Assembly (NCBI GenBank): GCA_023213315.1
Contig: JAKCPI010006239.1
Span: 211,501 to 275,500, forward strand
Direction: 5' to 3'
Length of the DNA stretch: 64,000 nucleotides
Source: Euborellia annulipes
Lineage: Eukaryota; Arthropoda; Insecta; Dermaptera; Anisolabididae
Below, in pieces: positions 20,449 to 32,694 of the stretch (position 1 is its first letter; each line of letters begins with the position of its first letter). The notes under the pieces are model-generated. The model saw only the letters and a list, made by a program, of their open reading frames with translations, ran no database searches and was not told the DNA's origin. The translations under genes were made by a program, and so were the position numbers.

Positions 20449-23114
20449 GTTTTGAGTAGTTTACACATAACATGCCACCTGCCAGAAACATGATATATCG
20501 CTAGCGGTCACGGGCCCTCACCCCCTGTGGGGGGGGGGTATATGTATAAACCCCTCTCGTGTCCTTATATATTTTTTTCTTTTTATATGAATATCAAATG
20601 AATTTGTCCTTGCATTTTTAATTACCTTTTGTTACTTTTTTGACAAAATCGTATGGTTTCCTTGTTACTTAATATATCTATATTTTTATTATTATTTCAA
20701 TAGAAATGGATTGTGATTTAATTTTATAACACAAATCACAACCTTAATTTTTTAAACGATTGTGACAGAACTAGTCATTTAGACAGACATGATTAATCAA
20801 TCACAGAATATTTCAATTGTATGTTAATCTTATATATAGAATATATATATTAAAGTACAACAAAATACGCTTTCGGAATTTTTTTAATATTACAAACTTG
20901 ATTTGTTTTAAACTCATTTTAGTTAGATTTTCTTATGTAGAAATTGTATTAGTAGTAAAATAAAAATTAACTCTTTCCGAGATGATTAAAAAAATTACAA
21001 AATACGCACCAAAATATGAAAAAAAAATTACGAGATTATAGGGAAGGCCAGCATTTTATTAAACCTAATTCTTTTATGCTATTGAATTAGCAAGCTTTTA
21101 AGCTCACTATTTTGGTATTACATTGAAATGAAAATAAAAAGAAAAGAATCTCCGTATATAAAATTAACATTAAAACCAATCAAGTTTGACATCCTCTTTT
21201 ATAAAGATTTTGAATTGTTATAAAATTTGTTTAGATTTTGTTCATTCAATAGAAATTTTTTCGTTGTTAGTCATCGTGTGAAAGAATTTAGCAAGTGTGA
21301 AAGAATTGTAGTATATGTTCTTTAAGAAATAAAAGTTGGCCTCCTTATCTATTTTATAATTATTTTCTCTTAGGGGTGCTAGATTAAATAAAAAAAAATA
21401 GAAAAAAGCTCTGCTTTCCACTCATTTTATGATTATTGTTATTATTATATTATCATTATTATTATTACAAAAAAAAGAATTCTAAAATTCCTCAACATAA
21501 ATATAGCTAATAATAATTTTAAAATTGCCAAATTAATGTTAATCGCAATTAATTTTAAAAAAATGCAGGCTGTTCTTATTAACTTGAAAACTTTTACGAG
21601 GTAACTATTTTAACAAAATAAAAAAACAAAACTAATTCCCCATTTAATTTTATATATTTTAGTTATTTTTTATAAAATTGAAAAATTTTAATTCATTCAA
21701 GATTTTTACGGCCGTTATTATTTGTATAGTAAAATAGAAAATATTTATATGTATTTATAAGAAAGAAATGTTTAGTCAGCCTTAAAATACAAAAACTGAG
21801 AGTTCAATTATTTATATTTATTTAATGAAAATAAATATAAAAAAAAGGATATTAAAAAAAGGCATGCAATTCCTAATTTCTTAATTTGCGTCCTATACAT
21901 TTCTTTATTATATTGATACAATAACATCTCAAAGCCAAATTTTTATATTAAAAATTGGCAAAAATTTTATACTTGTTATTCTTTTATTTTTATTTTTTTT
22001 AAATATTAAATTAGTTTATTTATTTTTTTTATAAATGTTGAATAATAATATTAAAAGTATAAAAAAAAAGTTTCAGTCATCAAAAAAAGATGTTTATGAA
22101 TTTAGTGAAAAGATAATCTTATCTTATATTTAATATATTCACGAAATATAGACCCCTACTATAAATGTATAAATATAGATCTTTGAATACTGCACGTAGA
22201 AAAATAAATTTATTTTATTATACAGTAAATGGGGTGACTTTTTCCTTTATTGAATTTCAAATATTAATTTAGTTTTTTTTTATTAATTAGTTTATATAAA
22301 TTATAATTATAGGCCTACAGCATGATCCATAGAGAGGTTTTGTAATGAACATACTGTGCCTATCGAATATCCCACAAATACGCAAAGTAGTAAGAGACCT
22401 GAACCATTTATCCAATAGAAGCGTTTGAAAGTCATTTGGCGTAACTTACGTTAATTTTGATTAATTTCTTAATGAAAATCATTGCAAATTCTTAATTATA
22501 AAAGACATTATAGTTTAGTTTTTGGACCAAATATTGTATTTAGTCAAAAACCTATTGAAAGGCCTTAGGCTTATAGATTTTTTGGATAAACATAAAAGTT
22601 TAGCTAAAAAACTCAAATATGATGTTTTTCATCATTAAGAATTTGCGATGATTTGCATTAAGAAATTGAAGTTTATGGCAAATGATTAACAGACATGACG
22701 GTTTTATTAAAGATAAGGTCCTAATGGGTTCGTGTCTCACATAGTTTGTGAATTAATGAAGGATTAATATTAAATAGGCGCAGAAAATTCAGCGAGTCAT
22801 CGCAAAATCTCTCGGTGCTACATCTTTCAATTTCTATTTTATTCGAAAAACTTTTACAAGATGATTAATATTCACGTTGATAATTTCTAATAATATTAAT
22901 ATTTTGTAACCTCTATTTTTTTTAAATTAAGAGAAGAAAGAATTAATTATCTTTTCCTGGCCGGTGATGTACATGTTCATATTTAATTTGGCTAATCTAG
23001 AGAGACATATATATATATAGAAAACCAGTTTTCAGTGCCCAATTTTTAGATTTAATTAAGATATTATACGTATATAAGCTGCTCTTCAATAAATTAAATA
23101 ACAACCATTGATTT

Positions 23115-23363
23115 CAGGGGCGTTTTAAGGGGGGCCGAGGGGCCCGGGCCCCCGAAATTTCCCAAACACATATACATATATAGGGATATACAGACATCAG
23201 CACAACAAATTTTTCCGCAGGATGGACAACTTTGGTTCCGCAATAGAAAAAATGTTCCTCAAAAAATTTCGTGTGAAAAAAAGTAGTTTCTTAAAAAAAA
23301 ATTTTCCTCAGAAAAATTTTTGAGTTTGAGCCCCCCCGAAAAAAATTTCTATATACGCCCCTG
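23115..23363. mobile_element. hAT-type MITE with perfect 8-bp duplication
   Basis: Ends CAGGGGCGT and ACGCCCCTG. ATTGATTT flanks both sides (23107-23114 and 23364-23371). The 249-bp interior has GGGGCCCGGGCCCCC near the left end and repeated TTCCGCA and TTTCCTCA blocks. Confidence 0.92.
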
Positions 23364-23536
23364 ATTGATTTATATATTCAACTTTATCTAAAAAGTTTAT
23401 ATATCAACCTTATCACTGAAGAAGCTAAGAGAATTAATTTTTTTCTCTTATAAATTGGCTAAAAATATTTTTTAAAATAGATGTTACAAAATATTAATAT
23501 CAACTACTTAATTTATTGCTGATTTTTCGAGCAAGT

Positions 23537-23540
<4 letters not shown>

Positions 23541-23582
<42 letters not shown>
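23541..23582. repeat. (AT)n microsatellite
   Basis: Uninterrupted AT run next to the left end of the 23.6-kb element. Confidence 0.95.
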
Positions 23583-23585
<3 letters not shown>

Positions 23586-24261
23586 TGGTTCAAAGCAAAA
23601 GTGGACCAAATAAACAATTTTCTTATTTTTCCCTTTTTGGATAGTAAATTATGGTAGTTATTCGGTGTAATAATGAACCATGTCAAAATTTCAATACTAA
23701 TCCTCCAGAGTGCAAAAGTTCCTTAAGGTGCGCGTCTCGGAAAACCGTTAAACCACGATTGACTCGAGGGGCACCAGATGGCGTTAGTGTTCCCCCATTA
23801 GAATACACACAACTTGATCCATTTCATTCTAGACTTTCCAGCTAATTAATTAAAGGCAAAAAATTAATTATTTTTTAACACAATGATTACTAATTTAATT
23901 ATATATACGATATAGAGCGGATTTTTTTAAATATCTTTTATTTAATGCGATTAATCAAAAAAAAATTTTTTTTTTGAAAATCAAAAAAGGGCTTCTATAA
24001 GTTGTAGATATTTTAAATAGCTTTAATTTAAAAAAAAATTTGAGGTCGATAGCTTCAAAATTATGGCCGCTGGAAAGTCCCAAAATTAGCACCCCGAGAC
24101 CGCACCTTAATGCAAGAAAAGAAAAATATCTGAAAAAAATTCTAAAAATCCAAGAATATGAATGATAAAATTTAAAATGTGTACTTAGATAAAGTATAAT
24201 ATAAGTTAGTAAAAGAATTAGATTTTCGGTTTAACTGTGATTTATTTGTAAAAATTACAAC

Positions 24262-24293
24262 GTTTCGGCCACACATTCTGTGGCCTTCTTCAG
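24262..24293 (-). ncRNA. Hammerhead-like motif
   Basis: Minus strand: CTGAAGA, A, GGCCAC - AGAATGT - GTGGCC, GAAAC, GTT. GTAC before the core and GTAA after it allow only about three pairs next to the core, then an internal loop. Confidence 0.55.
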
Positions 24294-24388
24294 GTACAAT
24301 TCCACTAAGATTATAAAGGTTGTTACATCTGTGATAATCTCAATTGAATTCAATTGTAATAACCTTTATAAACTTAGCTGAATTGTAC

Positions 24389-24420
24389 CTGAAGAGGGCC
24401 ACAGAATGAGTGGCCGAAAC
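24389..24420 (+). ncRNA. Hammerhead-like motif
   Basis: CTGAAGA, G, GGCCAC - AGAATGA - GTGGCC, GAAAC, GTT. The single base after CTGAAGA is G here, so GGGCCAC/GTGGCCG-type pairing of position 10.1 differs from the sister copies. Six-pair perfect stem. Confidence 0.55.
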
Positions 24421-26289
24421 GTTGTAATTTTTACAATAAACCACCGTTAAACCGAAAATCTAATTCTTTTACTAATGATAACTGTGAAAGCCTAAACTCC
24501 AAAATATAATTTAAGTTCTTAATGATTGCTGAGATGTAAAATAAATAAATGTTGTATATTTTAAGAGGAATTAAATATAAGGCTTTAATTCATTAATAAT
24601 TCATTTTTTCTCAAAACAATAAAAAGTGGACTTGGCACACTTTTGCTCTGAACCCTTCATATATATATATATTGCAATATATATCTGAAATAAATTAAGC
24701 AGTAACGGAGTAAACATTTTGCGGTTTTTCTCTCTAACTTCACCTCGACCCACTTTTTAAAACAATAGTTTAAGTAATTTATTTAGATTTATGACTTTAA
24801 AATAGGCACTAGAAAGCCCTTATTAAGCAATAGATAATATTTGTAGCAATTATTAAATTATATTCTATATTATGTTTAATTGTTAAATTATATTTTCATG
24901 ATGTTTAAGATCACTAATTTTCAGAGATAAAGATTATCTTTTCCTTAAATGTCTATAAAAATCTCTATAAAAAATCGTAGAAGCCTTTTATTTATGTAAT
25001 TTAATTTGGTTATTCCAACTTGTAAAGGTTATTGAGGTTGTTTTAAACATCCTGTAGAGTTAAAAAAAAAGCTTTTCACAAGATATTTCTAGAAAAAAAA
25101 TTAATATCCATTTAATATTGAAAAAGTGGAAATTTTTATAAATTACATTTAAGAATGTTGTGAAAAAAATCCCGTCCTCAAATGATAGTTTTACAATGAA
25201 TTTGTAAGCTGGGCTTTCTTTATTTTAAAATCTCAAAAAAATATAATTTTTAATTTCATTAACATTTTATTTTGTAGAGATTTGCTCAAAAATCGCTCAA
25301 CCAATTTAGAAAAAAAAAACCCATTTAATGAAAATGCATATTAATTTAAATTTTATTTAAAGTTTTTTTGTATTATTACCTAAATTCAGTTTAATTAAAT
25401 TAAAGACATAAAGTGAAATAAATTTTCTAAAATTGATATTTTAACTTTGCTATGTATTTTTTTAGAAGGTGATATATCTATGAATTGAAATGAATGGCTA
25501 AAAGTATTTTAAACAACGAAAGAAAATATAAATGAGCACATTTTTCCATAAGAAATTGATATTTAAAGAGATACTCGACTTAAGATACATTTATTTTTAA
25601 GAACAAGGACTGTTAGGAAAAGATGAAGTCAATCAATTAATTAGAAGTTAGAATTTGTTTATATTTAAATTAGTTAAATATATGATCAAATTGTTTCATC
25701 ACAAATTCGCTCACAGGATATCCTGTGATAATCATTTTTTATAAATGAAACATATTTACATCATATATTTTACTAATACTTCAACTCTCATATATTCGCA
25801 GATTCTAGCAGCATTGTTAAACATTTATATAAGTCTTTCCTATACTCAAATTTTAATAAAAGAATTTTGAACATTAAAAATTTTATTATTCATTAGAATG
25901 TATAGGAACATACAATTTTGATTGTGCGAGTTCCTTTAAGAGCGAATCATAATAAAATTTTGATTCAATAAATATGACTTAGAATTTTTCTATAGTTTTT
26001 TTTTTTAGTTCATATTTTTGATTGTTGAACAATTTTCAATGAAAAAAAAGATTCCTTTACAATTAGTTTTTTATTATCTTTAGATTATATTTTAAATTAG
26101 TTGAAATTTTTTAAGATATCATGTGTTATCATTATAAATAGAAATAATTTGTGTTAGAAAAAATTAATAAAAACTTGTTTATATATATATATATATACAT
26201 TTGTATATAAATATCTAATTATCCTGTTTATTATCCTTCATCCAGAAATATAATAACAACTAGCCAGGGAGCTTTCCTCCCCTGGACTC

Positions 26290-26730
26290 TCCGCCAGCCT
26301 TTCATTATCAAAAAAATGCCCCGCCCTTTTTTGAGTTATATAAAAGCGAGGAAATATTTCCACTTAAATAAAACCCCTACAGAATTTTATTTGTTTCATA
26401 TTTCCTCTCTTTTATATAACTCAGAAAAGCGAGGCGCTTTTTTACTTTTTTTGATTTCACCTCGACTCTGGGCAAAAATAATGCGAAGCGCCCCATTTTG
26501 CATCTCCGATGTTTTTGGATGAGATTTCACTTCTTTTTGTGAAATATTGCATTTAAATATTATTTAATCATTGGTTTTTTTATTAAATATTAACCTATTC
26601 CATGAATAGATCATTTATTGTGCATTCATACGATAAAGAATGTAAATACATTATTCATTCGATACAATAAGATTTGACCAAATTTTATAAAATTTTAGGA
26701 TTTTTATTTTTTATATTGGTATAATGTAAA
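26290..26730. repeat. Foldback repeat family A, copy 2
   Basis: Shares with 8940-9430 the loop (CACTTAAATAAAACCCCTAC), the right arm with CACCTCGACTC and the tail TTTCACTTCTTTTTGTGAAA. The left arm is truncated at about 26300. Confidence 0.85.
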
Positions 26731-28517
26731 TTTGGATCTATCCTAAAAAATTTAATTCCATTAGGAATGAGAATTACTAATATCCTTGATATTAATGAAT
26801 TTGTTCATATATGACGTCATCAGGGTACAATATAGTCAGAAATTTCGCCATGTTAAATTAAAGGTAGAAAAAAATTTGAAATTTTGTTGTCTTATCAAAA
26901 AGTCACTTTTGCTCCAAAATTAAATTTTATATCAAAGGTATCGGGTTTCCATGTATTTTAAATTTCATCCAAATCGGTCCAGCAGGGAAACCTGTAGCTT
27001 TGTCTAAAAATTTGAAAATTGAAGAAAAGAATTAAGAAAAAGGGAAGAAAAAAAAAATCTGCCCCCTCCCTAGATCCGGCCCATATTGTCATATATCCCT
27101 CATAATTTATTCCCTTGGGTTTATTCTTTTTATTTTATCTGATTCTGAAAAAAACTCACAGTGACTGCTTTCAATCAGCGGGCCCATTATGTTTTTGTCC
27201 TATTGATTTCCTTTTTTCGAATATGCTTACTAAAATTATTTCATCAAATTATTTTATAAATTCAAAATGTTTTAATAAAATATTATTTAATAAATTATAA
27301 GAGACACTTATCCTTTGTTTAGTAAATGAATGAAATGACAATTTCTAATATACAATGGACTAAATTTTCCTTTTAAAAGAATATAATATCTAATCTTAAT
27401 AAAAATTAATATATAGATATTATTTACCTTGATATATGAAGATTTATAAGATAAGGGGAGAACACAAGTAGAATTTCACAAAAAAAGGCTTCGATGCTTT
27501 GACGGGAGAGCAGCTCGACGTTTGCCGCCAAGGGGGGGGGGGGGGTCCTTGGCAACAATCGCTTGCATTGTTTGAAAATAGACGAAAATCCATAATTTCT
27601 TTAGATGACTAGTTTTTAAAACTTTTCCAATTTTTTCTCGGAGGGGGGGGGGGGGTCGTCCCCTCCGCCCCCTCCCCTCTTAAAATCCTTCCCTGGTTGG
27701 TAAGTCCCCCTCAGGGGGCCCTGGGTATAATCTGGCGCAGTCACTGGGAAAAGGAGTTAGGCAGAGAATACATTTTATTTATATTATTTATCAAAATTTA
27801 TTATAATCATTATTTACATAAATAAGTATTTCTATTTAAATATATTAAGTGAATAAGGTCTTAAAAAAACTATTTAAAATAATTCTCAACAAATAATGAA
27901 TGATAGATATATATTTAATATATATCAAAATAAAAATCAACAATTTCTTATCTTATTATTTGTTAAGTCCTGATTATTAACATTAAGAAAAAGACATACA
28001 TATATATATATATATATGATAGTGATATATATAAATCAAAATTAAATGTCTTTATTTATAAAATTCTTTTAATAATAAATTGAATATAAATTGCCTTCAG
28101 AGGGAAATGTAAATCAATTTTGAGTTAATAAATAAATTAATAGTAAATTTATTTTTCTAAATGTATATATAATATGTATGTATGAATTTCCGAGATTTGC
28201 AATTATATATATATATATATATTGTTGTTTGCAAATACCCTTTGTTTTACATTTATTATAATTTTCTATGAATGTGTGTAATTTTTTTCTATGTTTATAT
28301 ATATAAATAAATGACGAATATAATTGCATCTTTATACAAAATAGATATACATATTTATCTAAGAAATGATAAATGATGTGTTTACAAACACTCAGTCTAA
28401 TGGATGTTTGATACGATTAATAAATACATTTTGAATATAACACAAGTGAGATCAATGTATTTATACATAAATAAAAGATAGGGAGGAGTGATGATAAAGA
28501 CTATTTACAAATAAACA

Positions 28518-28518
28518 A

Positions 28519-28543
<25 letters not shown>
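28518..28543. repeat. Poly-T tract
   Basis: Homopolymer T run of about 25 bases in AT-rich DNA; similar tracts occur at 36448-36473 and (as A) 57348-57376. Confidence 0.9.
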
Positions 28544-28549
<6 letters not shown>

Positions 28550-29320
28550 TTCATTTTTAAATTTTTTATATTAAAACAATTATGTACTAAATGCATATAT
28601 TATAAATTTTCTATTGCTTTGTTTTCTTTTCTAATTTAGTAAACAAATAAAAACCAAGTGGCGGATTAAAAAAAAAAATAAATTTGTTTTATTTTTATAA
28701 ATATATAGTAGATTTTAACTAACAAAATAGTCATAATATCGTAAATTATAAAAAGATTTTGTTTAGATCTTTTTCGGGATCTAAGGCCTTTTAATTGGTA
28801 GCCATTTTTATCGCTCAGGACGGGACCACAGAGCCTTAGATCATAGAGCAAGACCTCTGCTCCAAGGAACAAAGAAATATTAGTAATTCAATTTAAAATA
28901 ATTAATAGAAAACCTCAAATTTTATCAAATGAGCATTAATCATAGTTGTTTATTTTTAAAGGTGATATTAAAATATTTAAATGCAAATAATCATAAAAAT
29001 AAATAAAATTTCTTTATGTTTATAAAATATATTATATAAAAAAAAGAAATAAAATTCACAATATACACATATAAAATTATGAATCAAATTTAAACAGGCT
29101 TTAATTTTTAGAGTTTTTATATCCACATTATAATAAATGTTATTTTCCGCATACATTTATCTTTAGCTAAGAATTTTTTCACGCGTATTGAACGTGAAAA
29201 AGGAAATTTTTGTAATATTGATTTTGTAAAAAATATTGAAAATTAAAATGTTTAAAGTGGATTCATATATAGTATAAACTTATATATCATCTGTTTTACA
29301 ACGGCATAGACTAAAGATAT

Positions 29321-29457
29321 TTTAGTTAAAAGGTGTTCTGGATTTTTCTTTCGAGTGGGGAAGCAGGCGGTTTGGGTGGCAGTCGCTCGATCAGACTGAC
29401 ACGATGATGAGGGGAGACTCTCTCTCAAGTTACACCAAAAGAACACCGTTTAACTAA
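29321..29457. mobile_element. Short MITE
   Basis: TTAGTTAAAAGGTGTTCT at the left and AGAACACCGTTTAACTAA at the right are inverted repeats with one mismatch around a GC-richer interior of about 100 bp. No coding potential. Confidence 0.75.
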
Positions 29458-30918
29458 TATTCCAATAGTCTGCGTTCACCTTACTAGATTTTTATATGAT
29501 AAGAAAAAAAAATTAAAAAATTTGGAATTTTCTAATATGAAAAAGATTTAAAAATTGTTTTTATCTGAAGAATAAACTTTTAAGGTAAACACGGTGTTAT
29601 CTTCACGCGCATAACAAATGATATAATAAGGGTTTTTATATACAAGGTACATTTCGGTTTATATTATAAATACAATAAACGAAACAACATTACATTAAAT
29701 CATTGATTTAATTTATATTATTGGATCTTCAATTAATGAAAATTTTTTGATTTTTATATTTAATAATGTGAAGGTTGGAAATCCGCCGCTGGTAAATAAA
29801 ATTTGATTAATACTACAAATCAAAAAATTTTAGATAAAGTGTACAGAAATAATTAAATTTTATTTTAGGACTTTCTTGTTCCATTATTTTATTAATATAC
29901 TATGTATATTTTCAGAAAATTTGATATAAATCAATAATTATCACAAATTAATTAACATTATTAAAAAAATGTCGATTAAAATATGGCATCTATAGAGAGA
30001 AAAAGAAAAAAAAAACAATTGTTCTAAGATCTTTCTTAAGTACGAACACGAGGACATAAAGAAACAAAAATCAAAATGCGTTTAGCATTCAACATTATAC
30101 ATACTTGGTGTTTAATTGTCACCTACAATGACAACATATAAAATTTTTTTGTTAATCAACAAATAACAGTCAACAATATTTTAGAAATTCTTAAATAATA
30201 AAACAATTCATCATATGTCGTCTCTATCTTGGAGAGGAATTGATTATGATTATTATTCAGATCTATCATTTATAATGAATAAATAATAAATAGTCTGTGA
30301 GATGAGAGGGGCAGCCTTTAGTTGAAAAGAATATTTATGTGACAATCCCAATTCTTTAAAATAATTGATGGACTTTTTTCAAATGTCATTTTCGCTATTT
30401 TTTGACAATAAATATATATATATAATTTCAGGGTGAGGCATAAATATTTAGACGATTTAAGAAGGTCAAAATTGTTTACATAATAAAAGTTACATGATAG
30501 GCAAGTCCATCAAAAAGCTTTTTATGTGAGTGCTCTGCACGCCGCTTGAAAGAATCAAAAGTATTCGTCAACATTTCTGATGGAATCTGTTGAATAGCAG
30601 TCGTGATTATTCCTTTAAATCTCCTTTGCTGCGAGGTTTTGTCTCATACACTTTATGTTTTAAATCTCCGCATAAGAAAAAGTCGCATGCCGACAAGTCA
30701 AGTCGCACCATCTTGTTGAAACCACAACGAGCTTAAGTCAGCGTCTCGTTGTCGAAGCATCGGTATATCGGACTTTTTCTTATGGGGACATTTAAAACAT
30801 AAATTTTTGGAGAAAAAATAAAGTAGTATTTGTAATTGTATTCAAACACTAAGAGACGGAAGGAGCGGGCAGCCAAGTAGTTAGTCTCTACGAAATGAAA
30901 CTCTCTATTTAGTAGACA

Positions 30919-30951
30919 GTTTCAGTTTTAGTGAAATATAACCATCATCAG
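30919..30951 (-). ncRNA. Hammerhead-like motif
   Basis: Minus strand: CTGATGA, T, GGTT - ATATTTCACTAAA - AACT (one G-T), GAAAC, then TGTC. Confidence 0.45.
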
Positions 30952-31085
30952 TCCATTTATCGAGAGTGTGAGCTCAAATGACAAAGCAGTGAGTCATATT
31001 GCAGAGTTGTCAGTAGGTGTGTATTATACATAAATTATTTGTATAAAACGCTTTGTCATTTCATTTCACACTCTAGATAAATGGA

Positions 31086-31118
31086 CTGATGATGGTCATA
31101 TTTCATTAAAACCGAAAC
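31086..31118 (+). ncRNA. Hammerhead-like motif
   Basis: CTGATGA, T, GGT - CATATTTCATTAAA - ACC, GAAAC. Stem short. Inverted partner of 30919-30951. Confidence 0.45.
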
Positions 31119-31938
31119 TGATTCCCAAATAGAGAGTTTCATTTCGTGGGCTGCCCGCTCCTTCCGCCTCTTATTGTTCAAAACAAAGTGTACGAGACAA
31201 AACCTGGCAGCATTTAAAGGAATCAATCACGACTGCTATTCAACAGATTCCATTAGGAATGCTGACGAATACTTTTTAATATCTTTCAAGCGACATGCAG
31301 AAATTGGCATTGAGAAGAATGGAGTCCATCTCAGTGATGTTATTTTTAAACAATAGCACTCACATAAAAAGCTTTTGATGGACTTCCCTATCATGTAACT
31401 TTTATTATGTAAACAATAAAATGAATTACTTTTTTGACCTTCTTAAATCATCTAAATATTTATGCCTCACCTTTATTATTCGGCATCTTTAGGCTCCATT
31501 TATAATTAAATTAAATGATATCAATATTAAAAATAAGGACATTTTTGGCATTAATCCTAATTTATAATACAAAAAAAAAAAAAAATGTTTAAATCTACAG
31601 TTTCGGACATCAAATAAACCACGATTACTGACAAAATGTGTTTTCTTTCTAATAATAACAATCGATAAAGTCTAAATCAATTAATAACCAATATAATTTA
31701 AATAAATTTATCGCTCATGACGGGAAGCGAAATACTGTCCAAACGACACTGGTTAGTCTACGCAAAAAAGAAATTGCATGAAAAAATACCATTTTATCAA
31801 ATATCGAAAATAATTTCTTTTGAAAATAAACCCAAAGATTTTTATTTGATATTTCGGATGAGGTATTCTTGGCAGCCCAAAAGAGAAGTAGAAGGGAGAA
31901 ATTAAAATTATATATACAAATTAATCAGTAGTCTATTT

Positions 31939-31965
31939 GTTTCGACAATTACTTGTCTTCATCAG
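31939..31965 (-). ncRNA. Hammerhead-like motif
   Basis: Minus strand: CTGATGA, A, GACAA - GTAA - TTGTC, GAAAC. A compact five-pair stem with tetraloop. The sequence after it (AAATAGACTA) lacks the GTC/GTT seen elsewhere. Confidence 0.5.
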
Positions 31966-32193
31966 AAGTGATTCAATTCTGAATGTAATCGAAATACGTA
32001 TCTGGTATTAATAAAACTTTTGAAACAAATAGGCTACAGTTTTTCCGGTTTGCGTGTTCATTTTAAGACTGATTTAAAGATTTTAAATCAACACTGATTT
32101 GTAACATTGCTCTAATGTTGAGGCAGGGGATACCAGTACTTCAATAAAATATAAATCTTAAAATTCTTTTCTTTTTAGCTGGTGGTTGCCTCT

Positions 32194-32694
32194 CAGTGGC
32201 GTACCGAGGGGGGGGGGCGGTCCGCCCCAGGCCCCGAGCCGGCATGGGCCCCCATATATTTATAAAAAAAAATTTAATGAAAATTTCCCTTTTAGAGGTC
32301 CCGGGGCCCTCAGGGCTCGAGTAAAAATGGGAAAATTTAGATGAAAAAAAGAAAATTTAATGAAAATTTCTCTTTGAGAGGCCCCGGGGCCCTTAGGGCT
32401 CAAGTAAAAACAAAATTTAATGAAAATTTCCCTTTGAGAGGCCCCGGGGCCTTCAGGGCTCAAGTAAAAATGGAAAAATTTAGATAAAAAAAAGAAAATT
32501 TAATGAAAATTTCCCTTTGAGAGGCCCCGGGGCCCTTGGGGTTCAGGGATATACGGTATTTTAAAAATATTTTTGTGTATGGAGGAGAGGGATATTTAAA
32601 GATGAGCACCCCCCCCAAAAAAAAAAAAAAATTCAATATAAGGCCCCCTCTTCTAGTGCCGCCCCAGGCCCCCAACTGCCTCGGTACGCCTCTG
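32194..32694. mobile_element. hAT-type element with perfect duplication and internal tandem repeat
   Basis: Starts CAGTGGCGTACCGAGG and ends CCTCGGTACGCCTCTG. TTGCCTCT flanks both sides (32186-32193 and 32695-32702). The interior (about 32278-32545) carries four tandem copies of a 62-82-bp unit containing GAGGCCCCGGGGCC. The long minus-strand frames through it (32260-32675) only reflect this repetition. Confidence 0.92.

Larger units (their letters stand above)
24180..24500. repeat. Foldback with hammerhead-like motif in both arms
   Basis: Arms 24200-24335 and 24345-24480 share AGTAAAAGAATTAGATTTTC, GGTTTAAC and the core segment in inverted form. Parts of the same family recur at 11030-11125, 56710-56800 and 57605-57780. 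Confidence 0.88.
23582..24662. mobile_element. Terminal-inverted-repeat element interrupted by a foldback
   Basis: Left end GAGTGGTTCAAAGCAAAAGT and right end CACTTTTGCTCTGAACC are inverted repeats between AT-rich flanks. A 64-codon frame (23651-23845) in the left half includes CASRKTVKPRLTRGAPDGVS but matches no family I recognise. The HHR foldback at about 24180-24500 sits inside as a later insertion. Confidence 0.6.
30429..31472. mobile_element. Mariner-like foldback with transposase tail remnants in both arms
   Basis: Terminal GTGAGGCATAAATATTTAGA and its complement bound arms of about 330-400 bp. In the right arm (+ strand, about 31195-31353) two frames encode WQHLKESITTAIQQIPLGML and then SFKRHAEIGIEKNGVHLSDV-IFKQ-stop, which resembles the C-terminus of Tc1/mariner-superfamily transposases; a frameshift separates them. 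The left arm carries a second, deleted copy in inverse (TTAIQQIPSEMLTNTFDSFK). Both are dead. The centre holds a hammerhead-bearing foldback (about 30840-31175). Confidence 0.7.

Noticed and set aside
20515..20545. G-run near 20530 and similar G/C runs (27530, 27645, 40868, 56637, 62163) as G-quadruplex signals
   Set aside because: Single homopolymer runs inside hAT-like remnants, not spaced G-tracts; they may also be length errors.
32260..32675. Direct GC repeats as a CRISPR-like array
   Set aside because: Few units, variable spacing, within hAT terminal repeats in a eukaryotic genome; an internal tandem repeat explains them.
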